Below are positions 50,608 to 60,102 of a stretch of 64,000 bases of DNA, in pieces (within the stretch, counting starts at the first letter, position 1; every line of letters begins with the position of its first letter). The DNA is taken from positions 1 through 64,000 of the forward strand of contig JBKQIF010000126.1 of NCBI GenBank assembly GCA_052148435.1, given 5' to 3'. The DNA comes from JBEKYD01 sp052148435. GTDB taxonomy: Bacteria; Acidobacteriota; Terriglobia; Bryobacterales; Bryobacteraceae. A program made the position numbers and the translations under genes. The notes beneath the pieces were generated by a model. The model did no database searches. It saw only the letters and a program-made list of their open reading frames with translations, and was not told the origin of the DNA.

Positions 50608-51864
50608 ATGAGCGTGACGCGAAGGAATGTTTTTCAGGCGGGATTGGGAATGGCTGCCGCGGCGGTGCTGCCTGCTCCCTTACTTGCAGCCATCGACAAC
50701 AGCGAACCGATGAAGGTCACGCAGATTGAGGCCATCACCTTCCGGGAGGATCTGCATATCGGAGGTGGGTCGGGCAGCCAGAACGACGGCGCGGAGTTCA
50801 TGTGGGTTCGGCTTCACACCGATCGAGGGATCGTGGGAACGGGCGAGACCTATCCGTTTTCGCACAGCCAGGTGGGGGTGCTGAAGGATCACGCCAGGCA
50901 GATTATGGGGCGCGACCCGCGCGATGTGGATGGCTTGTGGCGCTCCTTTTACAAGGACCAGGCGATGCGCAACTCAGGCGGTGCGGAGATGCGGATTCTC
51001 AGCGCGATCAACATGGCGCAGCTCGATATTCTGGGCCAGGCATGCGGATTGCCGCTGTATCGGTTGCTGGGCGGAAAGACCCGGCCGCGCGTGCGAGTCT
51101 ACAACACGACGACCGATTATTGGGCCATCAACGATATGAAGATGGGACCGGACACGATGAAAATCGTCCGGTTTCTGCTGGACCGCGGTATCACGGGTAT
51201 CAAGATCTATCCGTTTCGCGGCCAGGACAACTACCTGACGAACCAGGCGCTCGAAGCGGGACTGAAGTGGATCCGCGAGATTCGCGACAGCGTCGGGAAC
51301 CAGATCGACATCGCCGTGGATTGCTGGGGCGACTTCGATTTCGACAGCGCTTTACGGTTGGCGAAGGCCATCGAGCCGTACAACATCCTGTATCTGGAGG
51401 ACGCCATGCTGATGCAAAGCCCCGAGACGTACGCCCGGCTGGCTGCCGCGACGAGCGTGCCGATCAACATGAGCGAGACGCTAGCAACACGCTACGAGTT
51501 CCGCGACTTCTTCGAGAAGAAGGCCTGCTCCGTGGTGATGTTCGATATCACATGGTGCGGAGGCCCATCGGAAGCGCGGAAGATTGCGGAGATGGCGGAG
51601 ACTTATTTTCTGCCGATTTCGCCGCACACGTGCGGCGGCCCGCTGCTGTATTTCTGCTCGGCGCATCTTTGCACCGCGGCACCGAATTTCCTGATTATGG
51701 AAAGCAATTACTGGAAGTGGGCGCACCAGTACCCGTACTTCATCAATAACGTGCCGGCGCCGGAGCAGGGGTACGTAAAGGCGCCGGAACTGCCGGGGAT
51801 CGGAGCGGAGATCAGGCCGGAGATCTTCCGCGACGGGGTGGCGGTGGTGGAGAAAATCGCATAA
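50608..51864 (+). CDS. mandelate racemase/muconate lactonizing-type enzyme, exported
   Basis: About 418 aa, enolase superfamily. The leader VTRRNVFQAGLGMAAAAVLP has a twin-Arg-like start. Family ligands are visible: DCWGDFDFDSA (Asp), LYLEDAMLMQ (Glu) and INMSETLATRYE (Glu), with SPHTCGGP as the His base and GITGIKIYPF as the Lys region. Such enzymes dehydrate or epimerise sugar acids. The stop overlaps the ATG of the broken gene at 51864 as TAATG. The substrate is not determinable. Confidence 0.88.
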   Translation: MSVTRRNVFQAGLGMAAAAVLPAPLLAAIDNSEPMKVTQIEAITFREDLHIGGGSGSQNDGAEFMWVRLHTDRGIVGTGETYPFSHSQVGVLKDHARQIMGRDPRDVDGLWRSFYKDQAMRNSGGAEMRILSAINMAQLDILGQACGLPLYRLLGGKTRPRVRVYNTTTDYWAINDMKMGPDTMKIVRFLLDRGITGIKIYPFRGQDNYLTNQALEAGLKWIREIRDSVGNQIDIAVDCWGDFDFDSALRLAKAIEPYNILYLEDAMLMQSPETYARLAAATSVPINMSETLATRYEFRDFFEKKACSVVMFDITWCGGPSEARKIAEMAETYFLPISPHTCGGPLLYFCSAHLCTAAPNFLIMESNYWKWAHQYPYFINNVPAPEQGYVKAPELPGIGAEIRPEIFRDGVAVVEKIA

Positions 51865-52112
51865 TGGCTTCGCTGCTGGCGTTGGCTGTGGCGGCTTCCA
51901 TTTTTGGTTTCTAAGGAGGGCGCGCGGCTGGTGTATTGCGGCGACGCTACCGCGGAAAATGGACCGCGGGGATCCACAGCGGTCCGCCTTTCCACGGTTT
52001 GCCCGGCAGCCGCTGGGCCGAAGGCGGAACCAACGTACACGCAGTGCCCCGGCTGGAGTTGCAGGACGGGGGCGCTTCAAGCGGGCGGCGGGCTATGAAA
52101 GAGCAGGAGTGA
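51864..52112 (+). pseudogene. broken secreted-protein gene coupled to the enolase-superfamily gene
   Basis: The ATG overlaps the previous stop and gives a leader-like MASLLALAVAASIFGF before a stop after 16 codons. A different frame then encodes YRGKWTAGIHSGPPFHGLPG and continues to a stop at 52110-52112 with clear coding character. The pieces look like the two ends of one secreted protein with its interior deleted. The family is unknown. Confidence 0.5.
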
Positions 52113-52189
52113 CTGGTTTGAAGCGCGGAAGCCAAAACGGATTATTCCGGGTGAGCGGTTAGTCGCACCATCGAGTACCATTAGTTGTG

Positions 52190-52600
52190 ATGAGGACCTT
52201 ATTGTTGGTTGTCTTGATGGGCGCCCTGGCTGGGGGCGTCTATGCCGCCGGCGTTGCGGGAAAATGGACGGCTCAGCTTCCCCGAATGGCATGGGAGCCG
52301 GATCAGACCCCCGTCCAGAACACCTTTGTCTTTAAAGTGGAAGGCAAGAAGCTCACCGGTTCGGTGAATCTGGGGCTGGGCGGTGAGCTGGAGATCCGGG
52401 ATGGAGAAGTCAACGGGAATGAAATCTCCTTCATGGTCGCCGTTACACTGAGCGAAGGCGGCGACACCGGCCACGCCTACTCCTTCGATGTCCACTTTAA
52501 GGGCAAGGTTGCAGGGGATGCCATCGAGTTCGCCCGCACGATGGACGCCGACGATTATGGAACTCCGCCCACCAAGTTCACGGCCAAGCGAGTGAAATGA
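52190..52600 (+). CDS. small secreted beta-rich protein
   Basis: About 136 aa. A signal peptide (MRTLLLVVLMGALAGGVYA) is followed by beta strands: VAGKWTAQLP, NTFVFKVEGKKLTGSVNLG, GEVNGNEISFMVAVTL and FDVHFKGKVAGDAIEF. This pattern of paired strands is common in small acidobacterial secreted proteins that resemble lipocalin-like or DUF1080-associated domains. A GTG one codon upstream is also in frame. It precedes the cytochrome gene by 47 bp. Confidence 0.75.
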   Translation: MRTLLLVVLMGALAGGVYAAGVAGKWTAQLPRMAWEPDQTPVQNTFVFKVEGKKLTGSVNLGLGGELEIRDGEVNGNEISFMVAVTLSEGGDTGHAYSFDVHFKGKVAGDAIEFARTMDADDYGTPPTKFTAKRVK

Positions 52601-52647
52601 ACCTCAGGCACGCGATAAGAGGCGGCCCTCCGCGGAACTGGATTGAA

Positions 52648-53499
52648 ATGCGCACCATCCCACTATCGTTGATTCTCCTGCTGTCCGGCGCCGCCGGAGC
52701 CGCCGACAAGGACACCTGTTTTGAGTGCCATAGCGTCATGGAAGGCATGAGCGAGGTCTTTAAGGATGACGTTCACTACCACAACCAGCTCAGTTGCGCC
52801 GACTGCCACGGCGGCGATTCCAAAGAGGAAGACCAGAATCTCTCGATGAATGCCAGCCGCGGCTTCAAGGTTCGCGTCAAGCGGTCCGAAGTGCCCGAGT
52901 ACTGCGGCCGCTGCCACAGTGACGCGGCCTTCATGCACAAGCGCAATCCCAAGGAGCGCGTCGATCAAGTAGCCCTCTACCGGACCAGCGTGCATTCGAC
53001 GCGACTGATGGAGGGAAGCCCGCATGCGCCTGAATGCGTGGATTGCCACGGGATTCACACCATCCGCGCGGTGAGCGATCCGCTCTCGCCGGCCAACCCC
53101 GCGCATGTGGTGGAGATGTGCGCCAAGTGTCACGCGGCGGCGGCCGAGGCGTTCAAGGCGAGTCCGCACTTCAAGCTTTTCACCGCCGAGGGGATGTCCG
53201 GCTGCACCGCCTGCCATGCCGGCCATGCCACCCAGACCGCCGGCGCCGCGATGCTCGCCGGACCCAAAGCGGTTTGCTCGAAATGCCACGCAGCCGGCTC
53301 CGCGCAGGTCCGCACGGCCGCCGAAATGGCCCGGTTGCTATCCAGCCTGGAGACCGCCGCCAGGAAGGCGGGCGGCGCGGAGGCCGCGCAGACGGCCGTC
53401 GGCGAGAACCTGGCAAAAGCCCGTGTGGCCGTACACGGCGTTAGCGTGGACGCCGTGAAGGTTCCCGTGGATGCGGGGATGGCGGCCGCCAAGTGGTAA
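52648..53499 (+). CDS. exported seven-haem c-type cytochrome
   Basis: About 283 aa with a Sec leader (MRTIPLSLILLLSGAAGAAD). Seven CxxCH sites occur at about residues 24, 50, 86, 130, 158, 186 and 210, with several extra His residues as distal ligands. The C-terminal 65 residues are a haem-free helical tail. It would carry electrons in the periplasm or at the outer surface. The ATG at 52648 is chosen because it begins the leader; an upstream in-frame ATG at 52597 overlaps the previous stop. Neighbours are a secreted beta protein and an aldo/keto reductase. Confidence 0.92.
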   Translation: MRTIPLSLILLLSGAAGAADKDTCFECHSVMEGMSEVFKDDVHYHNQLSCADCHGGDSKEEDQNLSMNASRGFKVRVKRSEVPEYCGRCHSDAAFMHKRNPKERVDQVALYRTSVHSTRLMEGSPHAPECVDCHGIHTIRAVSDPLSPANPAHVVEMCAKCHAAAAEAFKASPHFKLFTAEGMSGCTACHAGHATQTAGAAMLAGPKAVCSKCHAAGSAQVRTAAEMARLLSSLETAARKAGGAEAAQTAVGENLAKARVAVHGVSVDAVKVPVDAGMAAAKW

Positions 53500-53566
53500 G
53501 GATCGACCCGGCCCGCGCAATTGAGGCCGGGTGGTGGTGTTTTTGCAGACAATTCTGGAGGTAGAG

Positions 53567-54433
53567 ATGCACCATACGAACCGACGTGAGTTCTTGCAGC
53601 AGAGCCTGGCCCTGGGCGCCGCGGCGGCTTTCCCCGTGGCGGCCTGGCCGGCCGCTCCGCTCCACGCCAACGACGTCATCGAACTGGGTCCCGCCAAGGT
53701 GAAGGTGTCACGCCTAGCCATGGGAACGGGCACCTTCGGTGGCGGCCGCAGTTCCAACCAGATGCGCAAGCTGGGCGCCGACGGCGTCGCGGACCTGTGG
53801 TGGGACGGCTTCGACAACGGCCTGTTCTTCTGGGACACCGCCGATGGCTATGGCAGCCACGACGCCATCAAGGCAGCACTGAAGAAGATTCCGCGTGAGA
53901 AAGTCGCCATCCTGACCAAGACGGCGGCCCGGACGGCCGACGCCATGAAGGCCGATCTCGATCGTTTCCGCCAGGAGATGGGGACCGACTACATCGACAT
54001 CGTTCTGCTGCATTCGCGCATGAGCGCCAAGTGGGACGAGTTGGATAAGGGTCCCATGGATGTGCTCTCCGAGGCCAAGGAGAAGAAGATCGTGCGCACG
54101 ATGGGAATCAGTTGCCATTCGCGGGGCGCCATGGAAGCGGCCATCAAGAGTCCCTGGCTGGAAGTCTGCCTGGCGCGCATCAATCCCATCAGCACGCGGA
54201 TGGATGTTTCCACCCCGGAGATGTTGCAATTGCTGGCGCGGCTGCGGGGCGCCGGCAAGGGCATTATCGGGATGAAGATTCTGGCCGAGGGCCAGATGAA
54301 GGATCGCGTAGATGAAGCGTTGCGCTTCACCCTCACGCAGGGCGCGGTGGACGCCTTCACCATCGGGATGGAGAGCCGCGCCGAGTTGAAGGATATCCGG
54401 GAGCGCATCCCCAAGTTGTCCCAGCCGGCGTAG
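53567..54433 (+). CDS. aldo/keto reductase with Tat-like leader
   Basis: About 288 aa. The leader NRREFLQQSLALGAAAAFPV carries twin Arg. The AKR tetrad is visible: Asp and Tyr in FFWDTADGYGSHDAI, Lys in VAILTKTA, His in DIVLLHSRM. GISCHSRGAMEAAI and GIIGMKILAEGQ are further family blocks. GGAGG precedes the ATG by 7 nt. Unlike most AKRs it would be exported, so its cofactor supply is unclear. It follows the cytochrome gene after 67 bp. Confidence 0.9.
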   Translation: MHHTNRREFLQQSLALGAAAAFPVAAWPAAPLHANDVIELGPAKVKVSRLAMGTGTFGGGRSSNQMRKLGADGVADLWWDGFDNGLFFWDTADGYGSHDAIKAALKKIPREKVAILTKTAARTADAMKADLDRFRQEMGTDYIDIVLLHSRMSAKWDELDKGPMDVLSEAKEKKIVRTMGISCHSRGAMEAAIKSPWLEVCLARINPISTRMDVSTPEMLQLLARLRGAGKGIIGMKILAEGQMKDRVDEALRFTLTQGAVDAFTIGMESRAELKDIRERIPKLSQPA

Positions 54434-54798
54434 CGGGAGATCTACTCTTTCCAGAACAGTTCGGCATCGGGGCGGCGAAGGTACCATCGCCGCCCGCGCT
54501 GGTAAACGACAACGCGGGATCTATCTCAGCGACTGCCGAGGCGGCACCATTTCGACGTAACAGGGCTTAACGCTTCCGCGCGGCCGAGCGTCCGTGTAGC
54601 CTACTACCTGACGCACATCGCCCGTTTTCACGGAACGGATGTCACGGCAGTGATTCGGTGCTGGGCTGCCACACTTCCCAGACCCCGGACTTCCTGGGCG
54701 GTTGGTGTGGATGGAAGGGGGTTTCGCGACAGGTATTGGCACACTCGTACCCCACCGTTTTCGGAAGTCGCGCAATTCCAGGCCCGAGAAGGCTCCCG
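54434..54798. other. gene-free region with a possible gene remnant
   Basis: 365 bp between convergent genes. On the minus strand a coding-looking stretch ending at 54521 reads RDIRSVKTGDVRQVVGYTDA and PCYVEMVPPRQSLR, possibly the 3' end of a lost gene. It has no start or recognised family. No terminator with a T-tract is seen. Confidence 0.3.
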
Positions 54799-56895
54799 CT
54801 ACTTGCTGATCCCCACCTGGCTCAGCAGCCACGCGTACTCGAAGGCGATATCGTGCAGCCTGTCATACCGCCCACTGGCCCCGCCGTGGCCCGCCGGGTC
54901 CATCTTGATCTTGAGCAGCAGCGGATTGGAATCGGTCTTCAAGGTGCGCAGCCGGGCCACGTATTTGGCCGGCTCCCAGTACATCACCTGACTGTCGTTG
55001 AAACTGGTGGTCACCAGGATGGCCGGGTATGCGCGTTTCTCCAGGTTGTCGTAAGGGCTGTACGTCTTCATGTAATCGTACGCGGCCTTCTCGTTGGGAT
55101 TGCCCCACTCCAGGTACTCGCCCACCGTCAGCGGCAGGGTGGCATCCATCATGGTGTTGATCACGTCCACAAACGGCACGGCGGCATGCACTGCTTTGAA
55201 GAGGTCCGGCCGCATGTTGACGACCGCACCCATCAGCAGGCCGCCGGCGCTGCCGCCTTCGATCACCAGGCGGTCCTTGGAGGTCCAATTCTTCTCGATC
55301 AGGAATTCGGCACAATCGATGAAGTCGAAAAACGTGTTTTTCTTCTTCATGAGCATGCCGTCTTCGCGCCACTTTTCGCCCATCTCATCGCCGCCGCGGA
55401 TGTGCGCGATGGCATAGGCCATACCGCGGTCGAGCAGGCTCACCCGGTTGCTGGAAAACGTGGCCGGCGTGCCAAAACCATAGCTGCCGTATCCATACAG
55501 GAAAAGCGGCCCCTTGCCGTCGCGCGCGAAGCCCTTCTTATACACAATCGAAACCGGCACTTTGACCCCGTCGCGGGCGGTGGCCCAGAGACGCTCGCTG
55601 ACGTACTGCTTCGGGTCGTACCCGCCCAACACTTCCTGCTGTTTTCGCAGGGTCGATTTGCCGGTGCTCACGTCGTAGTCGAAAACGCTCGCCGGCGTAA
55701 CGAGGCTCTGGTAGTTGTAGCGATAGGTGCGGGAATCGTAATCCGGCGTGCCGCCCGGGGAGACCGCATACACCGGTTCCGGATACGCGATTTCCTGCCA
55801 CGCGCCGGTCTTGAAATCGTGGATCCGCAGGTGGTCCAGCGCAACGCCTTTCTCCACCAGTACCGCGAAGTCCCGGAACAAGTCGATATCCTGTATGCGC
55901 ACGTTGTCGCGCTGCGCCACGAAGACCTTCCAGTTCTTGGGAGCCGGGTCGTTCACCGGCGCGGTCATCACGGCGAAATTGCGGCCGCTCTTGTTCGTCC
56001 GGATGTAGAACAGCCCTTCGCGATGGTCCAGGTAATAACGGTGGCCCTTCTCGCGCGGCAGAAATACGGCGAAATTGTCCGCCGGCCTGTCGGCGCGCAG
56101 GTAGCGCACTTCGGAGGTATCCTTGGCCTCGCTTTGCAGGAGAAGGTACTTCAGGTCGCGGGTTTTGTCGATACCGATATCATAGAGTTCATCCTTCTCG
56201 TTGTAGATTTCTTCGAACTTGGTGGTGCCCAGCACGTGGCGCCACAGCTTGTCGCTGCGTTTGGTGACGGCGTCCTCGGTCACCACAAAGAGGGTCTTGT
56301 TGTCCGCCGCCCAAGCCAGCGAAGTGACGCGATCGGTCGTGTCGGGCAGCGTCTGCCTCGTGCGCAGATCCTTCACGCGCAGAGCGTACTGGCGGAAGCC
56401 GGTGTGGTCGATGCTGTAGGCCGCCAGGTTCTGGTCGTCGCTCACCACAAAACCGCCCAGACCAACGAACTTCTTATCCTTGCCCAGTTCGTTGAGGTCG
56501 AGCAGCACCTCCTCGGGCGCCTCCATGGTTCCTTTGCGGCGGCACTGGATGGGGTACTGTTTGCCCTCTTCGGTGCGCGAATAGTACAGGTAGCCACGGC
56601 GCGGCGTGGGCACCGAGAGGTCCGTCTGTTTGATGCGTTCCAGCATCTCCTTGTAGAGCGCGTCGCCGAACGGCGCCAGGTCCTTGGTCATCGCAGCGGT
56701 GTAGGCGTTTTCCGCTTCCAGGTACTGGGTCACTTTGGGGTTGGACTTTTCGCGCAGCCAGAAATAGTCGTCGATCATGTTGGCTCCATGACGCACCTCG
56801 CGATGTTCGACGCGCGGTGCCGTTGGCGGTGTCTGTGCAGTCAGCAGCGTGACTGAGACCAGTCCGAGCAGGACCGAGCGGCAGGAAGGCATCAT
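54799..56895 (-). CDS. secreted S9A oligopeptidase (oligopeptidase B-like)
   Basis: About 698 aa serine peptidase with a leader (CRSVLLGLVSVTLLTAQ). The N-terminal beta-propeller contains MIDDYFWLREKSNPKV and later YYSRTEEGKQYPI. The C-terminal alpha/beta hydrolase has YGSYGFG, HIRGGDEMGEKW, EGGSAGGLLMGAVVN (nucleophile Ser about 549), FNDSQVMYWEPAK (Asp) and PAGHGGASGRYDR (His). TLPLTVGEYLEWGNP is typical of the oligopeptidase B branch. It cleaves short peptides, probably in the periplasm. Tandem ATGs make the start uncertain by one codon. Confidence 0.93.
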   Translation of the reverse strand: MMPSCRSVLLGLVSVTLLTAQTPPTAPRVEHREVRHGANMIDDYFWLREKSNPKVTQYLEAENAYTAAMTKDLAPFGDALYKEMLERIKQTDLSVPTPRRGYLYYSRTEEGKQYPIQCRRKGTMEAPEEVLLDLNELGKDKKFVGLGGFVVSDDQNLAAYSIDHTGFRQYALRVKDLRTRQTLPDTTDRVTSLAWAADNKTLFVVTEDAVTKRSDKLWRHVLGTTKFEEIYNEKDELYDIGIDKTRDLKYLLLQSEAKDTSEVRYLRADRPADNFAVFLPREKGHRYYLDHREGLFYIRTNKSGRNFAVMTAPVNDPAPKNWKVFVAQRDNVRIQDIDLFRDFAVLVEKGVALDHLRIHDFKTGAWQEIAYPEPVYAVSPGGTPDYDSRTYRYNYQSLVTPASVFDYDVSTGKSTLRKQQEVLGGYDPKQYVSERLWATARDGVKVPVSIVYKKGFARDGKGPLFLYGYGSYGFGTPATFSSNRVSLLDRGMAYAIAHIRGGDEMGEKWREDGMLMKKKNTFFDFIDCAEFLIEKNWTSKDRLVIEGGSAGGLLMGAVVNMRPDLFKAVHAAVPFVDVINTMMDATLPLTVGEYLEWGNPNEKAAYDYMKTYSPYDNLEKRAYPAILVTTSFNDSQVMYWEPAKYVARLRTLKTDSNPLLLKIKMDPAGHGGASGRYDRLHDIAFEYAWLLSQVGISK

Positions 56896-57382
56896 GCGGC
56901 TTAGAATACTGCGGTCAGATCAGCGCTGCAAGTGCACTCCCGCACTCCCGCAGTCTTATTACCGTGGCGTCGCGCAATTGGGCAATACGGCACCTGGGAT
57001 GTCCCTGCGCACCTCGCGCTGCCTGGCGAGATCAATGCGACACCGGGAACAGGGGCACAAGTTACACCGCCAAACCATCACTTCGCCCCTTGACTATGGC
57101 CAAATTTTGAGCTTCAATTTGGAAAGCCGATCAATGCCATAGGAACGTCTGCTTAATTGCCAAACCCTCAAGCCACCAGCCATCCGCGGCGAATAAGCTG
57201 CGCGGCACGATATCCCCTAATATCGGCAACTTCGCCACGGCCAAGCCCACGTTCGAGGTCACCTCGCCGAGTCGCCAACCAGCAAGCTTGGTTACGTCTT
57301 AATCGTGCCGAAGGGAGCGGCGCTCACGTCCAGACGCCCAGCCGCGCTCCCGGCAATCTGCTAGCGTAGTCAATCGAAGCCT
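56896..57382. other. gene-free region
   Basis: 487 bp between the divergent oligopeptidase and DUF1080 genes. It is AT-richer around 57080-57140. It contains the 23-bp motif at 57204-57226 but no convincing frame. Promoters for both flanking genes must lie here; I could not choose them. Confidence 0.5.
57204..57226. repeat. 23-bp motif shared with 50080-50102
   Basis: Contains the palindrome CGATAT-CCCCTA-ATATCG and matches the earlier site with one mismatch. See the entry at 50079. Confidence 0.6.
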
Positions 57383-58348
57383 ATGCGTACCCTCCTCATT
57401 CTTGTTTCTTTGCTGGCGGCGTGGCCAGCCTCTTCAGCCGATCGGGACTACAACGGCAGATGGGACATCACAACCGCAACCGGCATGCGGGCGTGGTGGC
57501 TCGAACTGACGGGCGTCGGAACGACGAATCCCGCCGGCAAATTCGTGAGCGCTTATGGCGGCGACCTGAACAAGATCGATACCATCAGCGTTCAGAATGG
57601 CGAACTGCACTTCACCATCCTGGCTCCCAAGCCGGATCCAGCCCGGCCGCGAAAGGCGAACCAAACCCCGCCCCGCAATTCGCTCTTCGTCGCGCGCCTC
57701 ACCGGTGGAAAGCTGGAGGGCGCCTTGGAGTTGGAAGGCTCGGACAGACCACCCACCAAGTGGACGGGCGTCCGGGCGCCAGTGATCAAGGACAAGGACG
57801 ACGGCACCTGGAAAAGGGGCCAGCCCATCGCGCTTTTCAATGGGAAGGACCTCACCGGCTGGAAGGCGCTGAACCCGGCCGTGCCCCTGACATGGACGGT
57901 TCACGACGGGATCTTGAGAAACGCGCCCCCGACCTCCGACATCCTGTCCGAGGAGAAGTTCTGGAATTTCGAGCTGCACGCGGATTTCCGCATCGTGGAA
58001 CACTCCAACAGCGGCATCGGCCTTCGCGGCCGCTATGAGATCCAGATCCTGGACGACTACGGCAAACCGCCCAACTCTCACGGCGCGGGCGCCCTCTATA
58101 GCCGCATCGTGCCCGCAGTCAACGCCAGCAAACCCGCCGGCGAGTGGCAGAGCTATGACATCCGCCTGGTGGGAAGAGATCTGACGGTGGTGTTCAACGG
58201 CAAGAAGGTCCTGGACAAGGTCGAGATCGAAGGGCTCACCGCCATCGCCACGAATTCCGATGAAGCCGAGCCTGGCCCGTTCATCGTTCAGGGCGATCAC
58301 AGCTACGTGGAGATCAAGAGCTTCGTGGTGACCCCGCTGATTCACTGA
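57383..58348 (+). CDS. secreted DUF1080 (3-keto-disaccharide hydrolase-type) protein
   Basis: About 321 aa. A leader (MRTLLILVSLLAAWPASSA) precedes an N-terminal beta domain (DYNGRWDITTATGMRAWWLE). The DUF1080 concanavalin-like domain starts IALFNGKDLTGWKALNP and has EEKFWNFELHADFRIVEHSNSG, LRGRYEIQILDDYGKPPN and GEWQSYDIRLVGRDLTVVFNG. The family includes 3-keto-glycoside hydrolases. The gene is 62 bp before the PIG-L gene and may be cotranscribed with it. Confidence 0.9.
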   Translation: MRTLLILVSLLAAWPASSADRDYNGRWDITTATGMRAWWLELTGVGTTNPAGKFVSAYGGDLNKIDTISVQNGELHFTILAPKPDPARPRKANQTPPRNSLFVARLTGGKLEGALELEGSDRPPTKWTGVRAPVIKDKDDGTWKRGQPIALFNGKDLTGWKALNPAVPLTWTVHDGILRNAPPTSDILSEEKFWNFELHADFRIVEHSNSGIGLRGRYEIQILDDYGKPPNSHGAGALYSRIVPAVNASKPAGEWQSYDIRLVGRDLTVVFNGKKVLDKVEIEGLTAIATNSDEAEPGPFIVQGDHSYVEIKSFVVTPLIH

Positions 58349-58410
58349 CCGGGGGCCTGGAGGGCCTCCGGCGCCGGCAGATGATTCACATCGGAAAGAG
58401 GAGGTTTATC

Positions 58411-59313
58411 GTGTCAAAACGCAAGCTTGAGTCCATTCCGGTCCTTTTGCTGGCGGTGGTTTGGTGCGGTTTGGCGGTTCCAAGGCTCGTGATGGGGCAG
58501 GCGCAAGAGACGAAGCTTCGGGTAATAGCCTTCGGCGCGCACCCGGACGACTGTGACGGCAAATTCGGCGGCACGGCCGCCAAGTTCGCCCAAGCGGGGC
58601 ACGCCGTCAAATTCGTCTCGGTCACCAACGGCGATGCCGGTCACCAGAGCGAGGGCGGCGCGGCGCTGGCCAAACGCCGGTATGCGGAGGCCCAGGAGTC
58701 AGCCCGCCGGCTGGGGATCGCCGAATACCAGGTGCTGGACAACCACGACGGCGAGCTGACGCCCTCACTGGACGTGCGTAAGCAGATCATCCGTGCCATC
58801 CGCCAGTGGAACGCAGACCTGGTGCTGGCTCCGCGGCCCAACGACTACCATCCCGATCACCGCTACACGGGCGTGCTGGTCGAGGATGCCGCGTACATGG
58901 TGGTGGTGCCGAACGTGGTTTCGGACACCCCGGCCTTGCGCAAGAACCCCATATTCCTCTATTTTGAGGACAACTTCCAGAAGCCGGCCCCTTTCCGCCC
59001 CGACGTGGCAGTCTCGATAGATGATGTCTGGGAAACCAAGATCAACGGTCTGGACGCTCAGGTTTCACAGGTTTATGAGTGGCTACCATGGGTGGACGGC
59101 CGCCTGGACCAGGTGCCCCAGGACCCTATTGCGCGTAAGCAATGGCTTGCCGGGTCTCGCTCGGGACACATCAACTCGGCGTTGCGGGCCGCGCTGGAGA
59201 AGCGCTACGGTGCGGAGCAGGCCCGCCAGATCCGGCATGCGGAAGCTTTCGAACTGTGCGAGTACGGCCGCCAGCCGAACGTGGCTGACTTGCAAAAGCT
59301 GTTTCCAAAGTAG
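58411..59313 (+). CDS. PIG-L/LmbE-family deacetylase, exported
   Basis: About 300 aa. The metal site is VIAFGAHPDDCDGKFGG (HPDD) with NDYHPDHRYTG. FVSVTNGDAGHQ and QESARRLGIAEYQVLDNHDG are further family blocks. GAGGAGG is 6 nt from the GTG at 58411; the upstream in-frame ATG (58381) precedes that ribosome site and is rejected. A leader (VLLLAVVWCGLAV) suggests a periplasmic location. PIG-L enzymes deacetylate N-acetyl sugars in a Zn-dependent way. Confidence 0.92.
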   Translation: MSKRKLESIPVLLLAVVWCGLAVPRLVMGQAQETKLRVIAFGAHPDDCDGKFGGTAAKFAQAGHAVKFVSVTNGDAGHQSEGGAALAKRRYAEAQESARRLGIAEYQVLDNHDGELTPSLDVRKQIIRAIRQWNADLVLAPRPNDYHPDHRYTGVLVEDAAYMVVVPNVVSDTPALRKNPIFLYFEDNFQKPAPFRPDVAVSIDDVWETKINGLDAQVSQVYEWLPWVDGRLDQVPQDPIARKQWLAGSRSGHINSALRAALEKRYGAEQARQIRHAEAFELCEYGRQPNVADLQKLFPK

Positions 59314-59360
59314 CGGCAGCCGGCTGCCGAGCACCCATATGATAAGCGAGGCTCCGGGTT

Positions 59361-59860
59361 TCAGCGTTGTAGTGCGGGATACCTTGCCCGCTGCTTCAGC
59401 ACATCGCCGATGTTCTCGCCCGCATGCTGGCGCCCGGTGAAGTACAACGCGATCTTCAAGCCCAGCCTGGTCGAAACGATGCCGCTGGTGAATCCACGTT
59501 GTTGAGAAACACCCGCGCAACAGATAGGCGATCGCCTTGCCCAGGCCGGAGTTGGGCTCCGTCTTCCGCTCAGCGAGCTGCGCCTCCAGCCAACCGTGCA
59601 GTTTCTCCATCACCGGACCGCTGCGTTCCTGGTGAAACCGCAACCGCTCCTCCGCTGTCAGGCCATCCTCGCGCGCTTCCGCATCGTACCGGTACACCTC
59701 GCCCAGCATCTCCAGCACGTGCCGGCACTCCTCGGGAAAGTTCTGAACGAGTTCCACAAACTGGCGCCTTCCATGCGCCAGACAGGTCGCCACCAGAATC
59801 TCCACTCCGCTGGGCAGCTTAGGCACGTTCCGCGACAGCGCATCGCACATCTGGATCACC
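59361..59860 (-). mobile_element. rearranged IS66-type transposase remnant
   Basis: The minus strand reads PVIQMCDALSRN, LVATCLAHGRRQFVELVQNF, RYDAEAREDGLTAEERLRFH and NSGLGKAIAYLL, the middle and late part of an IS66 transposase. It is then followed, in another frame, by LKIALYFTGRQHAGENIGDV, a block that normally comes before PIQMCDALSRN. The order is therefore scrambled, and the N-terminus, catalytic start and C-terminus are missing. The element is dead. Confidence 0.75.
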
Positions 59861-60102
59861 GGGCGAATGCGCTCCCGCAAGCCGTCGGAGCGCAGGTCAG
59901 TCATCCTGGCCGCCAAGTGATCTCTTTGTCCGGAGACGGTGGATCTGCTCTCCCTCCGCCAGTTGCGGTTGCCGGTCAAGAGGATCGTCTTCAACAACAG
60001 CTCGCTGGCCTTCGTTGAATTGGAAATGAAGGCCGCCGGCATTCTCGATTTTGGAACCGACTTGCATAACCCAGATTTCGCAAAAATGGCCGAGGCTGCC
60101 GG
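59861..60102 (+). pseudogene. poxB: fragment of a TPP-dependent pyruvate oxidase/dehydrogenase gene
   Basis: The plus strand encodes ANALPQAVGAQVSHPGRQVI and SLSGDGG, then after a frame change MDLLSLRQLRLPVKRIVFNN and SLAFVELEMKAAGILDFGTD LHNPDFAKMAEAAG. The GDG...NN pair is the thiamine-diphosphate motif, and the last block is characteristic of pyruvate:quinone oxidoreductase (PoxB). Only about 80 of some 570 residues remain, with a small internal deletion. It is sandwiched between two IS66 pieces of opposite orientation. Confidence 0.7.

Noticed and set aside
54658..56856. Long plus-strand open frame (732 codons)
   Set aside because: Antisense to the oligopeptidase gene, whose catalytic motifs are intact on the minus strand.
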